From the NCBI GenBank assembly GCA_965278995.1, contig OZ257136.1, positions 3,162,001 through 3,226,000 on the forward strand: a DNA stretch of 64,000 bases, written 5' to 3'. Origin of the DNA: JADJYF01 sp965278995 (GTDB lineage Bacteria > Pseudomonadota > Gammaproteobacteria > Ga0077536). Under the pieces are notes generated by a model. The model saw nothing but the letters and a program-made list of their open reading frames with translations, was not told the origin of the DNA and did not search any database. Shown here piece after piece: positions 25,300 through 33,479 of this stretch. Position numbers and translations under genes: made by a program. Within the stretch, counting starts at the first letter, position 1, and each line of letters starts with the position of its first letter.

Positions 25300-27414
25300 T
25301 CAGGACCACACCGAAACGTTTCTGAAAATCGCGGTTGCCGGAAGGGAAAAATCATCGATCCGTCCGGCAATCTCGTCTGAACGGGGAACCCAAAGGTTAC
25401 CGAAGAGACGCATTGGGAGATGTGGTATCGGCGTAGGATCCCATCCTACACGCTCGTGGACTACCCTGCCGTCCACCGACCAAGCAATGTGGCCCGGTCG
25501 CCAGTCGATTGCGTAGAGATGGAACTCAATGGTGGCGTCGAATCCAAGATCTACGCGGCAAGGCGAACCCCGATAGCCAAAGCTCATCTCCGCTCCGTCG
25601 TCTCCAGGGTTGAAGTAGACGTTGACTAGCATGCGTCGCGGGTCATTCCCTGCAAGTTCGACATCGATCTCTTGTCGGGGTCCGTCTCTATAGAGGAAAA
25701 GGCTCGTGACGAGACCAGAACCTGAAGCTGCCTTGATCTCGGCCTCAAAGCGTCCGTGCTCGAAGAGTCGAACCGATGAAAAGGCCCCGGATCGGTAGGG
25801 TCTGCTAGTGGTTGCATCCTTTCTGACGACGAGATTGACGCCGCTTTGCTCGTGCAGCAACCCTTCTCGAGTGAAAGACGCGAGGTTGCCCGGAAAGGTC
25901 TCGACAAGCTCGGTGAAAACGGGGGATGGTTTCGTCATTCTCTCGTGAAACAAGGGCGCTCCCACAAACGAAGAATGCTCACCCGAACCAGCGCTCGGTT
26001 TCCAATTGCTCTGTCTCGGCAGGATCCACGGCGACTCGTCATGCGTAAAAGAACGCTGTTGAGAGAGTGCGATAGACGGAGATGACGCACAAAAGCGGTC
26101 ATCTCGGAAGATGCGCATGCTTCGTGGAGCCCCCTTCGGATAGAACTGAGCAGGCTCGGCAAGCCCAAGTAGAGAACACAGCGGTGCCCACGCCCCATCC
26201 AGTCGCGTGTCTGACGACAACACAACTAGCCTTGAGCGAGGTAAGCTCTCCCACTCTTTGCTACGACCAAACTTCGTATTCGATTCGAAGACGAACTTCG
26301 TTTCCATCGTTGCAATCGCAGCTGAGACTGCCTCCGACGAAAGCGGGGCGTTGACGAGGGCGTCGAATGTTTCGAAGAGCTTCCGGACGTCTTGGGCCTG
26401 AATCGTCGCTTCGTCGCCATCAAATGCCCGGACTCGTAGTCCCAGCATCGACAGAGCCATTGCCAGGCTTTCACGCTCGTCGCCCGCGGTCCATGCCAAT
26501 ACCGGGTTGGCACATGATTGGCCAGGCGCCATCGAGAGTCGCACCGCATCAACGATGCCCGCCCGCGCCAGATACGGCAGGATGGAATACGCATTGTCCG
26601 ACCTGACGTCCGGCCTCTGGAGTATCGCTGGCGTAGCCAACGCCAGCACACCGAGTTCCTCGAAGCGGTAATTAATCCACAGGTCGACTGGTCCGACCAC
26701 TGGCATGGCACTCAGAAGTGACGCCGCACCCTTGCGTGATAGTACGTATCCCGAAAGAAACCAGAGCCCCCGCTCTGGATGGAACAGCGCGTCGCACGGA
26801 TCGGAGCGTCCTGCCGTTCCGCCCGCGTCTGCATATGAAAGGTATAGCAAATGAGGCCCGCCCATAGTGCGGCAACGTCGGAGCGCGGCACGCCAGCCAC
26901 GGTCTATAGCCGCCGCCGCTCCTGGCGGGAACCAGACATCGTCTTCGAGTACGAGCACATGATCGTCGGGACCAGCTACGACGGCTTTCCAGACCTCTAC
27001 GTGCGACCGTGCGATGGCTATCTCCTGCCGCGTCATCGTGACTAAAACGTCGGCGCTAAAGCATTCCTCCAATTTGGGTTCTGGCTGGACGTATAGCTGG
27101 TCGCCCATGCGATAAGTCGAGTCAACATCCGCCGTTGCCGCAACGGCGAGGCCGTCGCGCGCGTCCACCGCGGAGAAGCGTCGCACTAGTGATCTCAGCG
27201 GCGTGCCGTCGGACGTTCGGAAGCGGTTAAGCTCGCGTAGAATATAGCTCCAGCGTCGTGGTTGCCGGTCAAGATTTATAACCACGATTGAGCCAATCTG
27301 GTCCTCGTGCGCGCCGAAGGCCGAAATTCTCCCGCCGGGAAAAATACACACCACAGCCCGCAGCACGGCAAATGCCATCCTGAGTAAAGACCCAGAAGCA
27401 TCGCGGAGATTCAT
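25300..27414 (-). CDS. GT25 glycosyltransferase / sulfotransferase-like / GH16 fusion
   Basis: A 704-aa protein with three parts. Residues about 41-270 are a GT25 (LPS-type) glycosyltransferase: VVINLDRQPRRW, a central LVLEDDVWFPPG and LSGYVLSRKGAASLL. About 300-440 recalls the C-terminal part of Sulfotransfer_4 proteins (RLVVLSSDTRLDGAWAPLCSLLGL and a following proline-rich end), but the sulfonate-binding start is not evident. About 500-704 is a GH16 lectin/glucanase fold with the catalytic signature E582-I-D-V-E586. I know of no enzyme with this order. It heads the glycan genes that are transcribed leftward toward gajA. It probably acts on a surface polysaccharide. Confidence 0.72.
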   Translation of the reverse strand: MNLRDASGSLLRMAFAVLRAVVCIFPGGRISAFGAHEDQIGSIVVINLDRQPRRWSYILRELNRFRTSDGTPLRSLVRRFSAVDARDGLAVAATADVDSTYRMGDQLYVQPEPKLEECFSADVLVTMTRQEIAIARSHVEVWKAVVAGPDDHVLVLEDDVWFPPGAAAAIDRGWRAALRRCRTMGGPHLLYLSYADAGGTAGRSDPCDALFHPERGLWFLSGYVLSRKGAASLLSAMPVVGPVDLWINYRFEELGVLALATPAILQRPDVRSDNAYSILPYLARAGIVDAVRLSMAPGQSCANPVLAWTAGDERESLAMALSMLGLRVRAFDGDEATIQAQDVRKLFETFDALVNAPLSSEAVSAAIATMETKFVFESNTKFGRSKEWESLPRSRLVVLSSDTRLDGAWAPLCSLLGLAEPAQFYPKGAPRSMRIFRDDRFCASSPSIALSQQRSFTHDESPWILPRQSNWKPSAGSGEHSSFVGAPLFHERMTKPSPVFTELVETFPGNLASFTREGLLHEQSGVNLVVRKDATTSRPYRSGAFSSVRLFEHGRFEAEIKAASGSGLVTSLFLYRDGPRQEIDVELAGNDPRRMLVNVYFNPGDDGAEMSFGYRGSPCRVDLGFDATIEFHLYAIDWRPGHIAWSVDGRVVHERVGWDPTPIPHLPMRLFGNLWVPRSDEIAGRIDDFSLPATAIFRNVSVWS

Positions 27415-27441
27415 CGACGCCCGACGCCGACCGTCACAGTC

Positions 27442-28275
27442 TCAAGTTGCGTCCATATTGCGCCAATTACGCGCGTCATTGCGATACGAAAGCTCCCAGC
27501 GCGTTTCTGCAATGCTCCCCCAGTCTCTGAGGAATTCAAAATCGACCGGAGCGCCAGCAACGTTAAGGTCTCGCGCATGTGCGGCAAGGCAGGCCGTCAG
27601 ATTGCCCGGGCCCGTTGTTGCCTGGATCTCCGGCTGCGAACTATCCCCTAACAGCTTCTCGGTGGCTCGCGCGAGAGCACGTCGAATGATGGGATGGCTA
27701 GGTGGGGCCGCGATAGGATTATTGTTGACGTAGAAGATGCGGCCATCCCGCGGAAGATCCTTTTGCCAGATCTCGGCCGCCGACAACATTCGGCGGGTTG
27801 GGATGTCGTAGCACAGTGGTTGAACTTTCAATCTGCAATCTCTAAAAATCATTCCCCAGCCTTCGCCTAGCAGCACATCATCGGCATCAACGTAAAATCC
27901 GCCCTCTGCGAGCACGGCGCACATCCGCAGATAGTCGCTACGCATCGCCGGGTGTCGGCACCGTGCAAACGCCTCGCGCTCCCGGGTGCTATAGCGTCGG
28001 GCGATATATTCGGCCGCCAATGCGTCGTTAAACGTCAACAGATTGAAACCCTCTTCTCCAAGTCGATTCCAGCTGTCGAGGCAAGCCCGGACATCGTTCG
28101 GTAGATTGCCTGGGTCGTGCCAGTATCGTATCAGCGTCTTGGGGATAGATGGGACCTCGAACATTCCGTCTGCACATGGCGTCGACGAAACGTCCATCTG
28201 CTGTACTGTAAGGTCGCGGATGAAATCAGATCGTAGATTATGGTTTTCCTCGAACCCGAGTGAGTAAGTGTCCAT
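27442..28275 (-). CDS. GT32-like glycosyltransferase (capsule sugar transferase)
   Basis: A 277-aa protein with the Gly_transf_sug pattern: IPKTLIRYWHDPG near residue 44, RSDYLRMCAVLAEGGFYVDADD with the metal-binding DAD, and GPGNLTAC further on. These enzymes transfer a sugar from a nucleotide donor with retention. No signal or membrane segment is seen, so it is cytoplasmic. It lies 27 bp upstream of the fusion gene on the same strand and 94 bp downstream of the carbamoyltransferase, suggesting one glycan-modifying operon. Confidence 0.85.
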   Translation of the reverse strand: MDTYSLGFEENHNLRSDFIRDLTVQQMDVSSTPCADGMFEVPSIPKTLIRYWHDPGNLPNDVRACLDSWNRLGEEGFNLLTFNDALAAEYIARRYSTREREAFARCRHPAMRSDYLRMCAVLAEGGFYVDADDVLLGEGWGMIFRDCRLKVQPLCYDIPTRRMLSAAEIWQKDLPRDGRIFYVNNNPIAAPPSHPIIRRALARATEKLLGDSSQPEIQATTGPGNLTACLAAHARDLNVAGAPVDFEFLRDWGSIAETRWELSYRNDARNWRNMDAT

Positions 28276-28369
28276 ATCTTGAGTCTTATAAAAATCCGGA
28301 ATTCACACAAATCGCTTGGCAATATGTCGACTATGTTCTGTAGGCGCTGACCCTACGCCGTAGGCGCAA

Positions 28370-30004
28370 CTACGTCCGCTTGCTTTCGAGAAGCTCCGAA
28401 TTTGCATTTTCCAAGTAGCTTTCGTACCGGGGAGAGGACCTTAGAACATATGCGTGACCATCAATAACAAACCCGTCGAGGCCATGCTCTACTGCATATG
28501 CATCTAGATCGACTATGTTGTTGATAAGACCCTTGCCGTTGAAATTTAGCGATGTATTGCACAACACGCCATATCCCGTGCGCCTTTTAAAGGCATCAAG
28601 AAGATAAAATAGTCTCTTGTTAGTCTCGCGAGTGACGGTCTGGATCCGGGCAGTTCCGTTTACATGAGTGACAGCTGCAAGCGCGCTTGTCGTCGCGCGA
28701 TACGTAAAGAGCATGTGTGGACTGGTGTCATTGCAATCAAACCATTTCTTTGCATCGTCCAACAGACAAATAGGAGCAATTGGGCGAAACTGCTCACGCT
28801 GCTTTATCGTGTTCAATCGAACTCGTGTGCTATCGCGAAACGGAGCGCCGAGTATTGATCTATTTCCAAGTGCGCGTGGACCAATTTCGTACCTGCCGCT
28901 TACCCATCCGAGGATAAGGTCATTTGCCAGCATATCGGCAATGGTGTCGTTGGTCGCCTCGAAGATGACGTATCTTTCAGAATGAAAATTGCCGTCCGAC
29001 CTAAAGTTCAGTCCGGAATAAACGTCCCATACAATCTTTGGATTACCGGTAAAGTGAAGTTGCGCATCAATTGCCGTACCTATTGCGGACCCAGAGTCGT
29101 TGGCCACTGGCGGTACAAATACCTCTGAAAATAATCCAGTTTGCCGCCACTTTGTATTCCAATCACAGTTCAATCCGCATCCCCCCGCAATCAGAAGTGG
29201 CAGTCGCTTCTTCAAGTTTAATTTCGCGAACTTAAAAAATATGTTAAATATCGCGTCGCTGTATATTCCCACGAAATTTCGAAACTCTGGGTCGCTTAGA
29301 CCCACGTCAACGTGCGGCGCCTGCTCCAGAGCCCCATAGTCACTCAGTTTTCGCAACGGACCGTCTAACAGAAAGCTGAGCAACTTCCTCTCGTCATTGG
29401 AGGGGGTGCTTCGAGTAGAATATGATGCTAAAGCCATTAGCTTTCCTGCATCCGAGGCACGGGGATACGGGCCGTCTTTAGGGAAGGAGGGGTCGGCTAA
29501 TCCGTAGAGAAACCCATAACGATTCCCCGGTTGACTTAGCACATCCGCTACTAACGAGATGTTCATTTCGGAATCGATTTCGTAGAAGGCGCCAATTTCT
29601 CCCTCCCAGACCAGGGCGTAGCACGGCATACCTTTTGGCACGGCTGACATTCCGAAGGCACAAAGTAGGTGCGAACGTTCGTGAGACGAAGAGAAGTAGT
29701 CAACTCGTCCCTTTATAAATCGACCCTTAGTGAAGATAAAATTGGTGCCATTGACGCCTCGATACCCCGCGTTGTTCTGCGATCCATGCAAGAATTCGTG
29801 ATGGTCTCGCGGCCACCATCCCGCCATACATATAACGTCAGGCATCTCGTCGAGTAATCCGATGACCTCAAGCACATCGGTAATAGATATTGACGAGTAT
29901 CTGTAACCTGAATCCTTCTCTGCTTCAATGGATGTCACCAAACGATAATCATCAAGCAATGCTATCGCGCCGTCGTGGCCTGGATTGTAGGCAAGGATCT
30001 TCAC
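28370..30004 (-). CDS. NodU/CmcH-family carbamoyltransferase
   Basis: A 544-aa O-carbamoyltransferase. Motifs are HDGAIALL near the start, the metal-site ERSHLLCAFGMS, GGCGLNCDWNTKW, EIGPRALGNRSILGAP and CNTSLNFNGKGL. The N-terminal Kae1-like and C-terminal YrdC-like halves are both present. These enzymes carry a carbamoyl group from carbamoyl phosphate to a sugar or antibiotic hydroxyl. Start is GTG. With the neighbouring glycosyltransferases it probably decorates an extracellular glycan or a small glycoside. The low GC compared with the right half of the window supports acquisition. Confidence 0.9.
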   Translation of the reverse strand: MKILAYNPGHDGAIALLDDYRLVTSIEAEKDSGYRYSSISITDVLEVIGLLDEMPDVICMAGWWPRDHHEFLHGSQNNAGYRGVNGTNFIFTKGRFIKGRVDYFSSSHERSHLLCAFGMSAVPKGMPCYALVWEGEIGAFYEIDSEMNISLVADVLSQPGNRYGFLYGLADPSFPKDGPYPRASDAGKLMALASYSTRSTPSNDERKLLSFLLDGPLRKLSDYGALEQAPHVDVGLSDPEFRNFVGIYSDAIFNIFFKFAKLNLKKRLPLLIAGGCGLNCDWNTKWRQTGLFSEVFVPPVANDSGSAIGTAIDAQLHFTGNPKIVWDVYSGLNFRSDGNFHSERYVIFEATNDTIADMLANDLILGWVSGRYEIGPRALGNRSILGAPFRDSTRVRLNTIKQREQFRPIAPICLLDDAKKWFDCNDTSPHMLFTYRATTSALAAVTHVNGTARIQTVTRETNKRLFYLLDAFKRRTGYGVLCNTSLNFNGKGLINNIVDLDAYAVEHGLDGFVIDGHAYVLRSSPRYESYLENANSELLESKRT

Positions 30005-30870
30005 GTTGCAGGCACCCTTATCGTTGGGATTAGATAAATGACGAATGAGCGACGTCTCGTAGACCCCGGCATGACGAATTGCTTAAGCTCCGGAACAGAG
30101 CAATGACCAAGCTTGAGCATTGGTTAGCAAGGTCATTCATAGCCTTTCAAGATTCGCTGCCTTTTCAGAATTAGTACTGACGCCGATATTCGTGACAGAG
30201 GTAGCCTGTCCGAAGAAAAGAGCGAAGGACATAGTAATTTTGGTCATTTTCTCCGAAATAATGTAAATCAGCCAACCTCTTCCCGCACGGCTCCAGGCGC
30301 GGTTGGGATCGGCGTTTAAGGCGAACTTCCCACATCAATTTATATCTCTCGCGACGCCGAACCTTGAGGGCGCGGGTACTGCCCTGCCAAAGATCAGCCC
30401 CGAGAACGCCGAGCATGAGTCTCGTTAGTTCTCTAATAAAAGAATCGACATTGCTGTAAAGAAAGCCGGACTTCCTGGACGACCGTGGTCGCCAAGGAGT
30501 TTCACAAGGGCTTTCGCCTTCGCATTATTCTCGCGGGCGTATCGTCGCACTAAAGTTTGCTTTCCTTCTTATTCAAGTTTTAACTGGCTCTGTCCTCCTG
30601 CGTCTTCTAACCGTCTGCTCCCGTTGTGGGCCCTTGCGATTTTTGAATTCTGCACTTTCTACGTCAATGGTGTTTTGCACTTCTGGTAAGTGTTTCTGTC
30701 CGTCCCGAACACCTCGGCGTTGCGGGAACTACTGGGAACACGGGACACCACGCCCGTTTTGTGCCGAAACTTTATCCTTTTTGCCTGCCGCGGCACGCGG
30801 CATTGGCGTCGATGGCGCTTCCTGTTGGAAAGGGACCATCGAGGTGAGCCATTGACCCGAGGCTCGGGGG
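30005..30870. other. Gene-poor stretch between carbamoyltransferase and hairpin region
   Basis: I see no gene I can support. A leftward open frame of 81 codons (30171-30416) exists but shows no family feature. The stretch upstream of the carbamoyltransferase GTG probably includes its promoter. Confidence 0.4.
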
Positions 30871-30871
30871 T

Positions 30872-31373
30872 GCGTCGTGTAGACGCGATGCTTAGGGACA
30901 CCTGCAACGGCAGGTAAAGACAAACCGCGTTGCGCGGTTACGTAAGAACGACGCGCCAGAGAGCCCGTCACTTGGGTCCGTCACTTGCGATTGTGCCCGT
31001 CAAACCCTTGCGGGCTGGGGCATAGAGCGCGTCGTCACTACCGGCTGGCGCCGCGTAGTGACGACGCTGTTGGCGCAGCTCGTGGCTGCTGACGATAGGC
31101 GCAGGGCGCTGAAGAACAGACTGGCGCAGACGCGCTTGATGACGATGGCGAGAAAAGACTGACGAAGATCTCCAGCCTTGCGGCTACCGGCTTGCAGGAG
31201 ATGAGGCCGGTTTGAGCGCTCGCGTAAACGAGCTGGGGCGATGCGCTAACGAGCATCAATCGGGCTGTCTCAGCCAGCGTGAAATCCGTAGGGAAAATAG
31301 TGCGACAGGCAGCGCCTGGTGGCAAGTCCTGCGCTCAGGTTAGCCATTGGTCAATGCTGGTTGCGCCAGCATT
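30872..31373 (+). other. Hairpin-rich non-coding region upstream of alpA
   Basis: At least five exact inverted repeats in 500 bp: GCGTC-5-GACGC (30872-30886), ACCTGC-4-GCAGGT (30900-30915), AACCGCG-3-CGCGGTT (30923-30939), a 13-bp stem GCGTCGTCACTAC / GTAGTGACGACGC with a 13-nt loop (31029-31067), and AATGCTGG-5-CCAGCATT (31353-31373). No coding frame runs through it. It could be a structured RNA leader, an origin, or a regulatory region of the island. Confidence 0.6.
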
Positions 31374-31544
31374 CAACCCAACAAGTGTCCGACCAGATCC
31401 CATTGCTCGTGGCACACGCCGCGCGCGCACGAGCGAGGCCGACAATTTTCGTTGCGATTACGTATCTCCTCAGATGACCGTCGCGTCGCCTGGATAGCGG
31501 CGCCGGTCTTTCCAACGTCCAAACAGTTCCAGGAGATAATGATA

Positions 31545-31772
31545 ATGCAGCAGAAGAACCAGAGAGAGCCGGCTATCCTGCGCCGTCCGCAAGTTCAGCA
31601 ACGCACCGGTCTGTCGCGGAGCACCTTGTACCAATACATCAAGGATGGCGAGTTTCCGAAATCTATCCCACTTGGCCCGCGCTCCGTGGGCTGGCTTGAA
31701 TCTGACATCACCGATTGGATAACGGAGCGCATCAGTATCTCGCGCGGCGGTGATGGCCAGCGAGCAAGGTGA
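31545..31772 (+). CDS. AlpA-family DNA-binding regulator, right copy
   Basis: A 75-aa protein: ILRRPQVQQRTGLSRSTLYQYIKDGEFPKSIPLGPRSVGWLESDITDWI, read here only as motif pieces LRRPQVQQRTGLSRS, FPKSIPLG and SVGWLESDI. This is the canonical AlpA/CP4-57 regulator pattern, closer to type than the copy at 15995. AGGAG at 31531-31535 is 9 bp before the ATG at 31545; an ATG at 31539 is too near. It has no int or excisionase beside it and follows the hairpin region. Confidence 0.9.
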   Translation: MQQKNQREPAILRRPQVQQRTGLSRSTLYQYIKDGEFPKSIPLGPRSVGWLESDITDWITERISISRGGDGQRAR

Positions 31773-31884
31773 AACTGCGCCTGCTCCAACCGGCTTGCTG
31801 GCCACCTGCAATCTCACAGGTTTCGAGCGAAGTCAGAGAATGGAAGCTTTCGCGCTGAATCAACAGCACTGACGCAGACCGGCA

Positions 31885-31925
31885 GCGTTGGAGTTGAGTG
31901 GCTATGTGTCGCTCAACTCCAACGC
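31885..31925. repeat. 14-bp perfect hairpin
   Basis: GCGTTGGAGTTGAG (31885-31898), a 13-nt loop, and CTCAACTCCAACGC (31912-31925). There is no T-run on either side. It may end alpA transcription by structure or be a protein site at the island end. Confidence 0.6.
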
Positions 31926-31942
31926 CTTGGTCATACCGCCTT

Positions 31943-31972
31943 ATGCCACGCTAAAGTGAGTGAGCGTGGCAT
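31943..31972. repeat. 10-bp perfect hairpin
   Basis: ATGCCACGCT, a 10-nt loop, AGCGTGGCAT. It follows the preceding hairpin by 17 bp and also has no T-run. The rest of the gap up to 32468 contains the attR sites but no gene. Confidence 0.55.
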
Positions 31973-32102
31973 CCAGTTACTGACCATCGGTCTACAGCGA
32001 CCTAACGTCATCAGCAGCGAATTGACGTATTCCGGTTGCTCAACAAATCCTGGTTACCATCTCGGTTATTCAGCCCATGAACCCCAGTAACGACTTGGTC
32101 CC

Positions 32103-32121
32103 GACGGTAGATTTGACGGTA
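32103..32121 (+). promoter_or_regulatory. Right pair of integrase arm-type sites
   Basis: GACGGTA-GATTT-GACGGTA, the same two heptamers with 5-bp spacing as at 14174-14192 next to int. It lies about 64 bp before the attR core, in the same orientation. Confidence 0.6.
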
Positions 32122-32184
32122 CGCAAAATTTTCAGCTGCGGATTTCCCTCGTGAAATCCGACGGATAGGGCGCAATTAAAAATG

Positions 32185-32201
32185 CTACCGGGCCCACCAT
32201 T
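32185..32201 (+). repeat. attR core of the integrase-bearing island
   Basis: CTACCGGGCCCACCATT, exact copy of 14045-14061. Sequence on both sides differs from attL, as expected if only the core is shared. It puts the island at 18.1 kb. Confidence 0.72.
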
Positions 32202-32468
32202 TAATCAAATACTTTCCTTCACTGGCGGCCCGGCTGGCGGCGGTGGTGCCGGCGCCACGCGTCAACGTTACACGTTACCTCGACGTGTTCGCGCTGAGCG
32301 GCGGTACTTCCTGATTTGAGATTCTGCGATTGAGTCGCCCGGGTGACCGAAACTGTCGGCCGTACTCAGACACTCCGCTCGCGCGATTCAAGTCGAACCT
32401 GTGCCACGCTTCAAGAGCGCCACGTCGCGGTCAACTGATTCCGACGCTCTGGCGTGTAATACGCCCAG

Positions 32469-32891
32469 TCACGAGATCGCCCACGGATCGATGACCTCCG
32501 CGCCGAGATCAAAAAAATGTTTGACGTTCCTGGTCGCAAACGTCGCGCGACGAGCGAGCACAATCCCCGCAATCTGCGTATCCCGAATATCGACAGTTCG
32601 ACCCTGGCGTTGACGCTCGGCTGCCAGTGCAGCAGCGGCCTCCGCCGCCGGCCGATCGAAGTCCAGGATCCGTCCTTCCAGGTCCTCGACCAGCAGTAGC
32701 TCAAAGGCGGACTCGAGTGCGCTCCGACGTCGGCCCTTTGGCAAGAGTGCTAATCCGAGTCGGGCTTCAAATAGCGTGATGCTTGTAATCCAGATCGATT
32801 CCGCCGGTTGTTGATCAAGCCAATCGATCACGGGCGGATCGGGCGCCTTTCGCATCAGTGCCGACAAGACATTGGTATCGAGAATGATCAA
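32469..32891 (-). CDS. PIN-domain toxin, FitB/VapC type
   Basis: A 140-aa PIN RNase: MIILDTNVLSALM (first Asp), SITLFEARLGL (Glu), DIRDTQIAGIVLARRA (Asp pair) and ATRNVKHF. All four acidic positions are present. The start is a TTG that overlaps the antitoxin TGA. FitB/VapC toxins cut tRNA or other RNAs and are blocked by the RHH partner. The pair lies between the attR core and the second 66-bp repeat, as cargo of a small unit. Confidence 0.92.
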   Translation of the reverse strand: MIILDTNVLSALMRKAPDPPVIDWLDQQPAESIWITSITLFEARLGLALLPKGRRRSALESAFELLLVEDLEGRILDFDRPAAEAAAALAAERQRQGRTVDIRDTQIAGIVLARRATFATRNVKHFFDLGAEVIDPWAIS

Positions 32892-33136
32892 GGTTTGAAC
32901 TCAGCCGGGCGTGTAGCCTGGCCACGCAACTCCGGCAGATTTGAGGTCAAGCCTGAATCAGCGAAACGTGCCGAAATACGCGATCCGAGCTTCGTCACCG
33001 GCCGCGCTGATTCCTTGGCAGCGTTGCGCAAGATGTGCCGAATTTCTTCTTCCATACTGCGCCCGTGGCGCTCGGCCAAGCGCTTGAGGCGAACCTTAAC
33101 TTCCTCTTCGAGATCACGAACAACGAATTGCGCCAT
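32888..33136 (-). CDS. RHH antitoxin, FitA/VapB type
   Basis: An 82-aa protein starting AQFVVRDLEEEVKVRLKRLAERHGRSMEEEI (motif pieces VVRDLEEEV and HGRSMEEE), a ribbon-helix-helix with a C-terminal toxin-binding tail. GAGGAG lies about 10 bp upstream of the ATG. It probably represses its own promoter together with the toxin through the palindrome 30 bp upstream. Confidence 0.92.
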   Translation of the reverse strand: MAQFVVRDLEEEVKVRLKRLAERHGRSMEEEIRHILRNAAKESARPVTKLGSRISARFADSGLTSNLPELRGQATRPAEFKP

Positions 33137-33165
33137 CGGAGCGTGCTCCTCGGTTTAAACCATTT

Positions 33166-33179
33166 GATATCATGATATC
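33166..33179. promoter_or_regulatory. Palindromic operator candidate for the FitAB/VapBC pair
   Basis: GATATCATGATATC is a perfect 14-bp palindrome 29 bp before the antitoxin ATG. Position and symmetry suit an RHH dimer pair. No binding data exist here. Confidence 0.55.
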
Positions 33180-33370
33180 GAAGCGATGCAGCAGTGTTCA
33201 ACAACCGAGTGGCCGAACACGCGCGAACCGGAGCTTCTGGTGGCGGGATCTGAATATTTCGTCGGTACGCTGGCGGTACACTGCCCAGCTTCCGTCGCTT
33301 TGGCCAAACTGCGCCAAGCAATTGAATCAACATGAATTCGGCTACATTTGGCTCGCTTTTCTAACCGAGA

Positions 33371-33436
33371 ATAATCAATAACCTATTGATTAATAAGGCC
33401 CTCATAATCCTTTGGTCGTAGGTTCAAATCCTACCG
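33371..33436 (+). repeat. 66-bp attachment repeat, right copy
   Basis: Identical to 13985-14050, including the TAATCAATA-ACC-TATTGATTA dyad and the tRNA T-arm. It continues as AGGCCCACCA, one base longer than the left copy, so the acceptor strand is imperfect. Sequence to its left (from about 33265, GCTGGCGGTACACTGCCCAG) is related to the sequence left of the other copy. To the right the resident chromosome begins. Confidence 0.85.
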
Positions 33437-33479
33437 AGGCCCACCACTTTACAGAACGACGGCTTACTTTATCTTGGGC

